From NCBI GenBank assembly GCA_011800805.1, contig MPNW01000273.1, positions 54,598-118,597 on the forward strand: DNA of 64,000 bases, written 5' to 3'. Within the stretch, counting starts at the first letter, position 1. The number at the start of each line of letters is the position of its first letter. Below are positions 46,601 through 56,600 of the stretch, one piece after another. Below the pieces are notes generated by a model. That model worked only from the letters and a program-made list of their open reading frames with translations, had not been told where the DNA came from and did no database searches. The position numbers and the translations under genes were made by a program. Source of the stretch: Hirudo medicinalis. Lineage: Eukaryota; Annelida; Clitellata; Hirudinida; Hirudinidae.

Positions 46601-47167
46601 ATTATACCCTCTTGCCTCGAGATCCGTTGTGGGATCTAAGTACCGGTCTCTTCAAAGCAATGCTAAGATCCATCCATGTCTCCCTGTCAATTCAGGATGA
46701 AGGAGTCCGTCGCTGTTGACGCCAAGTCTGGCCGCTTACCGCTCTCTTGTTAAATGTTATATGATATATATATCATATACCGTTAACAAACAATTATTAT
46801 TTTATCTCTTCTGAATGAAGGAAATTGCGAGCTTAACAATCTCAACTTTAATTTTAATTTTAACAAAACATGTTTAAATTAAAATATTGAGCCGTTACAT
46901 TGTAAATATATTGATGTATATATAAAATACTATTTATTAAATATAATGTTATAATATTAATGTAATATAGTTATAATCATATTTAATTGGGAATATTCAG
47001 GATTTGGTTTAAAATTATTCGACAGATGCCCTGCCACTCACAATTAAGCGAAGCAGGAGTTGAAAAGTTCGTGAATTTAATAAAGAACCTGTTGAAAGGA
47101 GATGATGATGATGATGATGATGAATTACTTTCAATCAGTCAATTCATGCCACGACGAAGACATGGAG
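40634..47167 (+). CDS. Unrecognised gene, three phase-compatible exons
   Basis: Exons at about 40634-40807, 40931-41119 and 47027-47167 join in phase. Their products are DSKMNEDGEFYVPESCDKTN..., IFLSELLTLNSKLGRMLNQI... and MPCHSQLSEAGVEKF.... All are bounded by plausible splice sites (the third by a strong GAG/gtaaga). A possible leader exon ends at about 39799 (ERSSELTTDFH, then gtgagt). Predicted structure is mostly helical. Exon 2 holds poly-serine from TCA repeats and exon 3 poly-aspartate from GAT repeats. I do not recognise the family. It may be a separate gene, the 5' part of the downstream spectraplakin, or chance. The 5.9-kb intron between exons 2 and 3 contains hAT debris and is the weakest part of the model. 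Confidence 0.4.
42950..43325 (+). pseudogene. hAT transposase C-terminal (dimerisation) fragment
   Basis: The plus strand reads SPPNVEIALHT near 43055, then KCSAERLFSRTKLIKNRLRT near 43110. This matches the hAT dimerisation signature (SAERSFSKLKLIKNYLRS). It continues, out of frame and with stops, to INFDVLVTEFATMKAREV near 43260, the usual end of these transposases. Catalytic residues upstream are not recognisable, so it is a relic. Confidence 0.75.
43688..43795 (+). mobile_element. tRNA-like SINE, copy 5 (diverged)
   Basis: GTGTTCGAAACCCAGCTTGA (B box) is followed by ACAGCCATAAAGCTCCCTTA and ACATAAATGACCTG. The 5' part is eroded. Confidence 0.55.
45430..46240 (-). pseudogene. hAT (BED-type) transposase fragment
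   Basis: The minus strand encodes 46240-45842 with MIPLINGLEAGVSRRLEEMD and HSHFKLYWLSDEVQKARHM, resembling the LIxxLxxGxxxRF...PKFKxxWL segment of hAT transposases. 45860-45654 continues with TNFFAAFSTKRQKLDVVGME, the usual acidic spacer before the dimerisation region. Sense continues with frameshifts to about 45430. It is a different subfamily from the fragment at 42950-43325. Confidence 0.65.
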
Positions 47168-47604
47168 GTAAGAAATTATTGAATGCCATAATAATTACGA
47201 TTATGATGATGAGGATGGTGACAAATGGCTTTTGCAAAAGCACATGCAATGCATGCTCACATTGTCAGCATTTCCTTTAATAAGAAATATGAATCCACGT
47301 TAATCATTAAAGTAATTTCCTTTAAGGTTTCGAGTGCTCAATTATTGGTTATTACCCAATTACTAGTACTTCCTTTAAGTTGTTGAGTGTTTCCATGTTG
47401 CTTACTTATTATTATTAATAATAATTATAATTACTAATATTAAATATTAATAATAAAGTAATAATTTTTATCGGCTTACGAGATAGTATTAAGAAAATCG
47501 GATTTTATTAATCACGTGATAATTTGTAACTGAGGCATGTTTGACGACATTCTTCTGTTTAATGCAAGGAAATATTTCACCAGCTTGCAGGTGTATCTTA
47601 TGAC

Positions 47605-47860
47605 ATGATGTTCATGATATGTTCATGATGTTCATGATATGTTCATGATATGTTCATGATATGTTCATGATATGTTCATGATATGTTCATGATATGTTCA
47701 TGATATGTTCATGATATGTTCATGATATGTTCGTGATATGTTCATGATATGTTCGTGATATGTTCATGATATGTTCGTGATATGTTCATGATATGTTCAT
47801 GATATGTTCATGATATGTTCATGATGTTCATGATGTTCATGATATGTTCATGATGTGCAG
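47605..47860. repeat. 11-bp minisatellite, about 22 copies
   Basis: Head-to-tail ATGTTCATGAT units with occasional 9-base variants at the edges and C-to-G variants (TTCGTGAT) in the middle. There are no spacers. Confidence 0.95.
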
Positions 47861-48114
47861 TAGCGACTGAACAAAAATTAAAATTTGTTTGCTAACAAAT
47901 AACTAATAACTAATCCTAATTATTTGCAAGACTTAATGAGCTGATCAAATGTCCCTTTTGTTGTTAAAGTCAAGTTGAACGAAATAAAAGACAACACAGT
48001 GACACGTCCATTTAAGCTTTAAACTCAACAATTAAACACTTTCGCGCCCTCGTTTATCTTTTAGGAGTTAGAATAGTAATGAGGGTGAAGGTTAACAGGA
48101 TGAATATTAATGAG

Positions 48115-48234
48115 NNNNNNNNNNNNNNNNNNNNNNNNNNNNNNNNNNNNNNNNNNNNNNNNNNNNNNNNNNNNNNNNNNNNNNNNNNNNNNNNNNNNNN
48201 NNNNNNNNNNNNNNNNNNNNNNNNNNNNNNNNNN
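48115..48234. other. Assembly gap (120 N) with identical flanks
   Basis: A run of unknown bases. The 38 bases ending just before the gap (TAATGAGGGTGAAGGTTAAC ... AATATTAATGAG) are repeated exactly just after it. Confidence 0.98.
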
Positions 48235-48984
48235 TAATGAGGGTGAAGGTTAACAGGATGAATATTAATGAGTGTACATTAATGTGACGAATATGCAAAT
48301 CCACTACATATCATCAAAAAACTTAATTGCGCCAAAATTATGAATCGCATTGTGTTATGAAAATATGGGAGTTGTTTGGGAGAGTTTGATAGATATTGGT
48401 GAATTCTAATATTGTGACGGTAAAGAGCTTTTAAGCAATTGGTTCGTTTCAACATTCTCATGTTTACATCATCAACAAATATTTATATTTCTGTCGGTAA
48501 TTTACATATTCGCTTGAGAGATGATGGTGACGACGACGACTACGATGATGATGATGATGACGTCAGCGAACAGGTCAGAATAAGTGGTGGTTGTTTTTCA
48601 GAATTCGACGATGTTCATGAGAGCAGCTGTTAGCATATGTTCGTAATGAAACATTTTTTGGGGTGGTTATGAATGATGATGATGATGATGACGATGACGA
48701 CGATGACGATGATGAGGAGGACGGAGGAGGTGGTGGTGATGCTTACTAGCTCAAAATGATCCGTTAGAAATGTGGATATTAAAATACAGAAGTATTTTAT
48801 TGCTTAATTGTCGTTCGATTTGTTTCTCAACAACCTGCTGCTTTCAAATGAAGGAGAACGCCTGTCAACTTTATTTGCATATCAACGATAATTATAATTA
48901 AATGATCATACATCTGTTAGTGTCTTTAGATGTAATAGTTCCATTTCATATACATTATAAGACCAAATTGTATTACGAGCAATC

Positions 48985-49050
48985 AACATGAATAATTAAT
49001 TACTAATATCAACATGAATAATTAATTACTAATATCAACATGAATAATTG
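48985..49050. repeat. 26-bp tandem repeat, about 2.6 copies
   Basis: ATCAACATGAATAATTAATT plus ACTAAT occurs twice in full and a third time in part. Confidence 0.9.
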
Positions 49051-50603
49051 CGTTAAGTGTAATTGCTGACGATGACAACGACGATGGCAATATCTGTGAC
49101 AATGAAGATGATGATAATGATGTTAAAAATTGTGCCGATTATGATTCGTTGCCACACGTTCATAGAAGCTGACTTGTTTCGTGAGTAATAAGTTTTTTTT
49201 GCAGTAGCTGAAAGAATTAATGATTATGTTTGCTGGAGCTTAAGATGGTGATGATGACGATGACTGACTTTAGCGATGGCGATGGTAATGATGAATAAGA
49301 TGATGATGAAATACAGACGTTGAATGCTTAAATGATTTATTACATGTTATTAATTGATGTTATATATTGACTTCATCAATCTATCAGTGTTTAACCTTTA
49401 ACCCCATCACTAACAAAGCTTAAAGCTTTGAGTTTCAATTGAAATTTCTCACATTTTGCAATTCGTTACGTTTTTTGTTCAGGACAATTTGAAGCAGATG
49501 GCAGATTTGGTTTAATTGTTTCATCTGAGTATGGCCCGTAATAATATCTATGTAGCACTACCATAGACTTCATCATCGTCGTCGTCTTCCTCGTCATTCC
49601 TGCATCTTATCTTATTCCATCTCAAGTGTAAATTGCTCAGCAACTACTTGGGCGTCTTCTTCTTGTTAATCTTTCAATCCATTCATTATCAACCTTTATC
49701 TCTCCTTCTTTACCGCGAGACGTTCTACCATCTTTATTCCTTTGGAATAGTGATAATGGAAGTTGAAAATATTACAATCATTTTGATGACGATGCTTGAT
49801 AAGAGATGACAATATATAGGAGCCTGTCACATTGTTGGGTCTGAACATGTGAAAGGAGTAATTTATTAAGTTTCTTGGATGATATGTCGTCCTGTGCGGG
49901 GAAATGTTTCTGATTCACCTTCAATGATTCACACCATCATCAACCAACAACGCCTTCTCGTCGTTCGTTTCATTCGAGGCTTCGTTATGAGCTTTTGCTG
50001 TTGGACGAAGTTTATCTTTTGAAATTCGCTGTCTTGATGGATGATTTATAACTTTGCATAAACTCGGGTGTCAGTGAGTAGCAAGATTTAAATACTTTGC
50101 TGATTTTGTATTTTATTTCGACAGTTTAATATTTAGACCTTAGATGTTTATACTGCACAATGGACCACATCCTGTCTTGTCTGTATGATGTGATCTGCTT
50201 TGTTTAAAGACGTTGTCTGAAGCTTTAATGACACTTTAATATTTATTTCGAAATCGGACACTTCTGACATCTCGTTCCAGCCTCCGAAACTTGAGGGTTT
50301 AAAGTATTTTACCGGAAGTTCGAATTATTCAAAGCGGCAAAAGCGTTACAATTATTGACATTAACGCTGCGTAGTCATTAAGTTGCACATATTGTACATT
50401 TCGGCGCTCTTTCATGTTGCGACGCTAAAGCTTGCAACACCTTTATTTACATTGCACATCTTCACACAAAGGTAACCAGCCTCTCATCATCACCAACACT
50501 CCCTGCCAAAAGCTTCTTCAGCTCTATTCGGTGCGTTCGACGATTCATTTGATGGTTAAGGGTGTCTTAATCGAATTATGCTCGGTTGTTTCTATTTCCT
50601 CAG

Positions 50604-53600
50604 GATTTCCTGGAATATTGTAACCTAGTTCGACCGGATAAGAGACATTTTGTTTCACGTCTCAGAGCAATTCCAAATTTCTGTGATTTGAACGAATTGA
50701 AATATATCAGCTCAGCCTACTTAGAAAGGTATGCATTAGGTCACTTTTGTTCACCAATTAGAAGAAATTAATATTATATTTGAATATTTCTGTTGGATGA
50801 TTACTTTTAAAGAATTGACTTGAAGTTTTGTGAAGAAACTGTTAAACAGTATCAGAAGAAAAGTTTGATATCAATAAGTGAGAGGAATTTCCAATCTAAA
50901 CTGTTTACAATGTCAGAGAAGCTATCAATCAACAACTCTTTAAATAATGAATCAGGTACATGTCTTTAAAAGACTTAATATATTAGTGTGATATAATTTA
51001 CGGTCATTTTTTTTATAGATTCACCAAAAGTTCAACTTTGTTTGAACAAAGAAAAAAGCTTTATTAGTTTTTCAAAGTGCATTTCGTTTGAAGAGGATGT
51101 CAAGAAGGTAGCAAAAATGCAAATCATTGAAGAAACAGAAAAGCCATCAAGGAGCAGAAATTCAGATGAATGTTTGGCATTGCATGACCTGGAAGCTATT
51201 GAGAAAATAAGTTCTATTCCCAGGTCAAAAAGTGCAACAAACTTTGTAGTGCTTTCATTACTTGACAGTAGTTCTGGCAAAATTATTCCTTTGCAAGATG
51301 CTATCAACAAGCAGATTGTTGATCACAGGAAGTCAACATATAGGGACACTGTTACAGGGAGCCTCATGTCTATTTCAGAAGCTGCAATGAAAGGTAAAGC
51401 ATTTATTCGTCCTCTCGAAGATGCTCAGATCTTTTTCAATAACAAAGTTGTGGATAACATCGTGGCTGAACTAAAAAAGAATCCAAGGGTCACTTGTAGA
51501 TTGCCTGCAAGTCCTAGTAACTTTAATTCTAATGGTTTTAAAGATTCAGTGGTCAAGTCAACTTCACATTCAATGAAAGACTTGGACAAATTTGTTGATC
51601 CTCAAAAACTTTCTACAAGGAGTTTTGACTTCCTGGAATCTTCATTTTGTTTTCCAATTGGTGATACAACAAAATCCAATGCATTAGCCATTCACCAAGC
51701 ACTTTGCAGAGGCATTTTGACCTTTAACAGTATTACTTTATGCAGAGATGGTGGCAAGATTGAAGTGAAGTCATTGCAAGAAGCAGCAAGTTTGGGTTTG
51801 ATGGACATAGAAGTATATGAAGGACTTCTGAGAATTGCTGAAGAACATTCTTTAGATAACTTCATCAAAAGCAGCAGTGCAAAGTTTTGTAAAAATATAT
51901 TAGAATCTTCTTTGGATGCAAATTCAGATAGAATATATAAAAATATTCCAGCATCACAAGATAAGTCTCTTGTGATGTCAGATGATTGTTGCCTTGATTC
52001 TTTGTCCCAGCTTGAAGCTGACACTATTTTTGTAACAGATTTAACAAACCAGAATGAAGTCATTTCGATATCAGCTTGGCTCACAAAATCACAAAAATCT
52101 TCTGGATATCCTAAACTTCAAAAGAAAACAGAGCATGTCAGAAACACAAGGACACAGTCAAAGAATCTTTCAAATCTTCCTTTAACACGTGCAACTAAGA
52201 CAAGTCCGACCACAAAGCAGACTCAAAGAAACGATTCCAAGAAACTGCCGAACATCTCCCCCTCACCAAGGCTGAGCAATAAAACTCAAATAAACACTCA
52301 GCAGACCAAAGAAGATGCTTCGTGCCATAAAAACTTAGGACCTGCTGCTCTTCAGTCTCTCAAGAATGCATTAATAAACCAGAAATTAAGTGCAAAAGTT
52401 TTTTCTGATGAAAATGTTGAGAGAGTGAAGGCTTTAAAGTTTTTGAAGGGTCAGAACATTGATATTGAAAAGGATTTGTTGATGGAAATTAAAGACTGCA
52501 CCAATATTTCATGCTCCTCTAAACTGCCAAAACTGAAAAACAACAAAACTGACTCCAAAACTTTGGCTGCATCTTCCTCTCCAGAAAGCAAATTGGGATC
52601 ATCAAATTCGTTTAAGTCTTTATCAGTTAGAGATGCAATTCTCAGTGGTAAGCTTGATCTCAACACTGGAAACTTAACATCTGGAACTTCAAGCTTCTCA
52701 ATATATGAACCCAGTCAGAGCAATGTAAAGTTGAATGAGCAGGTCATTGCTCAGATATTGAATGCAGTAGCTGGTAGCAGCCTGGGACAGTTACTCTGCA
52801 TAGACAGCATCCTCCCAAATTTTAATGTGAAAAGCCTGAGGGATTTCTGTCCAATATCACTTGAGAGGAGCATCAAGGAGGGGCTAATAGATCCCACGAC
52901 TGTGTTTGTTTTTAATTCAAATACTGGAGTGTTGCAATCTTTGAAAGCAGCAGTAAAATGTGGCTCATTTGATCTCAAATCATCATGTTTTGTGAGGGAA
53001 TCTGGAGAAAAAATTAATATTAATGAAGCTCTTGCCAGTGGAATGATTAAAATCAATTTCACTCCATCCGAAGTTCAGACTTGGTTAAGCGAACGCAGAG
53101 GAACAGCCGACAAGAGAATTTGTAACAATAATCATTCGGTTGAACCGAGTGGCTTGAATACAGCTCAACATTTCTGGAAGAAGTGCATTGACGATCTCGA
53201 AAGCATTGAAAATAAACTGAAAAATTGGCAGTCACATGATTTTGATATTCCAATGATTGAAGATCAACTTAAATCTGCTACTGACAACTTAATAATGTTT
53301 GTAAATTCCAAAATGAGTCCAAAAGAAGTTGCTGGTAAAGCAAATGGAAAGAAAGGGTGTGAAGTTGAAGAATTGAAGGCAAGACTGCATAAGTCTTGGG
53401 AAGAATTTGAAAATATTAAACTGAATTTGAAAAGCAAGCAAAGTAAGAATTTAAAGCCAAATAATTTTTGGAAAAGTTTTGTTGTATTTTACAGCTGCTT
53501 ATTAATTGATTAAGAACCTCTAGGGGACTGGATTCAAGATGCTGAGGAGAGGCTTGTTATTCTCACTTGCCCTGCAAGTCTTGATCTGGAAGTACTTAAC

Positions 53601-56600
53601 CTTCAAATAAGCAATGCTTTGTCTCTAAAGGAAGAAGCTGAAAAAAAGAAACCAGAAATGTCAGAAAAATCTCATTCAGGTGAGTCTCATATTTTAAAAT
53701 ATAGTGTTGTTTTCATATAATGTCAAAGCATGATTCTATCTGACAAAAATTCATATCTAATAACTGCTCAATTTTAAATCTCCGATATATGTTTACACCA
53801 GCTCAAATGACAATTTTGGAGAAGAAAATTGGTGCAAAATTGCTTCAGTTGAAAAGTCTGAAAAGTTGTTTGACAAGCATCCACAGAACAATGGATGGGA
53901 TTGATAAACAGATTATGGAAAGTAATATTGAGCTGAGAAATGTGCTCAATAGTAATGGGGAGCCTGGTGTAAATATTATTGACGAATTTTTGAAACACCA
54001 CAAGGCAATCAAGTCCATCAAACCATCCATGGTCGAGCTAATGAAATGTGTTGATGAATTAATAGCCTGTAGTAAAAATAAAAAGAAAAAGCAAGATGCA
54101 CCTGAATTGAAAGAGGACTTAGACTCTTCAGAATGTACTAGCCTTTTACCCAGAGAACAGTTGAAAAAACTCTTTCAAGAAGGTGATCAACTAAATGTAA
54201 TCAATGAAAACTCACTTGCTAGTGCATTTGTTGACTTGCATACTAGTTATCATGATTTTGAGGACAATCTCATTGAAAAAGCTGTCAACTTTGTAAGTTT
54301 TGATGTTAGGCATTTGAATTCTGCTACTGAGTAGCACTAACATTGTATACATCTATACTTTTTATTTTGTGTGTGTTAGGCTCATTCTCAACTCAGCAAT
54401 ACTTCTGAATATTTGGAAAAAGTGGAAAATGATGTTAGGGAAGTTTTTGTTGCTAGCCTGGACCCAGAAGTTTTGAGCCAGCAACTTGCTGATGCCAAGG
54501 TAAATTAATGAATTATTGTTGACATCGTCGATAGATTGAATTATTGAAATTTTGTTGGATGACCGTCGTGTTATGTGATAGAAGTGGGATCTGTGGAATC
54601 GGAGACTGTCGAGGCCAATTGGGTCAATTCGTCGAGCACATGAGATTATTATGTAATTATTATTATTATTATGCATTATTATGTAACCAGCAAATTTTGT
54701 AGGGTTAGGTGTGAGATCGAATGCCTTTCAAAGAAAGGTTCGAGGGAGATGCGATATTGAAAATTAGCGCTACATTATTCTGGCGATGAGCTGTCGGCGC
54801 ATGCGCACATACATTAATCCGTGTTTACTCCTTGGTTAAACATGCATGTGTCAACATTGCGCTGTCATCGGTTGAGGCCCTGTGGCTTCGAGGATCTTGG
54901 TGAATAATCACTGATGAAGGGAATGATGAACTCGATAACTGTATGACAACTAATTTAGGAGAATTAACCGACTGTGAATGGTGAGCTAATGCGGAAGCCC
55001 ACTCTATCAGGAATTCGTTGTGCTAAAGACGATTTATCCGAACCTAATTTTTCGCACAAAAATTTAAAATCAGCGATATTACTCCAAGGCATGGATGATG
55101 CAGACGAATGTTTTGATTGTGGTCCACTTAATGTTTGTGATCTTATGTTACTTATTGTTTATTACTTATTGTTACTAATAGTTATGTAGGAGTACTTTAA
55201 AACATTTTTAAAAAATACAGTCAAGCCATGAAGAATTGTTTTCAAAGTTTTCTTCTGTACAAGAGATTGCTGATAAACTTGGACCGATTATTCAGTCTCC
55301 TTTAGATGATGAGTTAGGTCATACATCAGAACAAATGAACAATGTTTGTTCAAAGTTGCAAACAGTCATGGACTTTAGTGATGCAAAGTTAGTGAATATT
55401 ATAGTTTTCAGTATGAATAAATGGTTTTGCCACAAATTTGATAATTCTGACCAGAGTGGAGAAGCTGGAGGAAGCAGTATCTTTGGCTGTTCAGCTGAAG
55501 GAAATGCAGGCTGAAGTTGAGTCTGCTTTGCTTGATGTCGAGAGTCTGGTGGAGTTTGTTGAGATACCCACAAATGGAAACCCAGAAGAAATCAAAAATG
55601 AATTAGAGTCATCAAAGGTTTGCTTCTTAATTTTTTTATATGAGAATTGTGAACTAGTGATGATTAAACATTAACTCAATTAGTTTTTATATGACTATTA
55701 TTGCGAGATTTAAGTGATTTGTTAATTTATCTTTGGGACAAAAAACAGTTTTGGCTGTGGTCCACTAAATCTTTTATGTCAGTGGTGGTGGTTATCCATG
55801 TTGTTATAGTTGTTGTATTCAGCCAATCTTATGAATGCCTTACTTATCTGAATAAAATGTGAAGGCACTTTTTAATCTTTTACTGTTTATATATATATAT
55901 GCTTACAGTATAATGGCTCAATATTTTCATTTAAACATGTTTTGTTAAAATAAGCTCGCCATTTGGAGGAGACAGCTTTCTCAGTTATATGCTTGCATGT
56001 TATTGCCCTGACGATGGCCTTAGAGGCCGAAACCGATCATTCGGATATTAAAGACGGTAGATAAATCTACATTTAAATGTAGATTTAGTGACAAAGTTTT
56101 TTCGAACTTAAAACAGTGCAAGTGTATAACTGAGAAAGCTGTCTCCTCCAAATGGCAAGCTTATTTTTAACAAAATATATAGGAATATATATATATATTT
56201 ATAGTTTATATATAGTAATGTATATAGTAATGTATATATATATATATATAGTTTAGATATAGCCCAAGGGTGCTTCCTGGAGGTGCACGCTGGGTTGCAA
56301 ACATTACGGCTGTTACTCATGCCGCCTCATGCAGGAACACAACCCAATGAGCCAACATTTTGACCACAATGTGACAACTATTTCCATGTTGTTATTATTA
56401 AGTTATACCTTAGCATTACTGCAGTCCAAGTAACATAATAAGCATTTTAATCCTGCTTTATGCACCTATAATAACAGTTATTTGTAGTGGTTAAGAAGTC
56501 TCTTTAATAACCACTCATCACCTATATTTCTGTTTACTCCAAGAATGAGATATGGACCACATTCACTTATTGAAGACTTGTTAGACACAGATTATCACAA

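Larger units (their letters stand above)
41120..47026. other. 5.9-kb region with transposon debris, otherwise featureless
   Basis: It holds AT-rich DNA and short ATAAATATAAAT repeats (41630-41670), a hAT fragment (42950-43325), a SINE (43688-43795) and a second hAT fragment (45430-46240). A stretch near 44895-45000 looks like a transposon end but its partner was not found. The ORF at 42056-42337 on the minus strand has no recognisable signature. Confidence 0.65.
47168..50603. other. Low-complexity-rich non-coding region with an assembly gap
   Basis: It contains an 11-bp minisatellite, a 120-base gap, several (GAT)n tracts (48520-48570, 48670-48745), a three-copy 26-bp repeat (48985-49050) and AT-rich DNA. 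A possible 81-base exon at 50472-50552 would fit the phase of the next exon but leaves an intron of only 51 bases and is not claimed. Confidence 0.6.

Noticed and set aside
48107..48304. ORF across the assembly gap
   Set aside because: Almost all its residues are unknown because of the N run.
50472..50552. Possible 27-codon exon upstream of the spectraplakin exons
   Set aside because: The phase fits, but the implied 51-base intron is short and the product resembles nothing.
51692..52084. Minus-strand ORFs opposite the giant plakin exon (also 52451-52666, 52751-53062)
   Set aside because: They are antisense shadows of a long coding exon whose sense product has clear plakin repeats.
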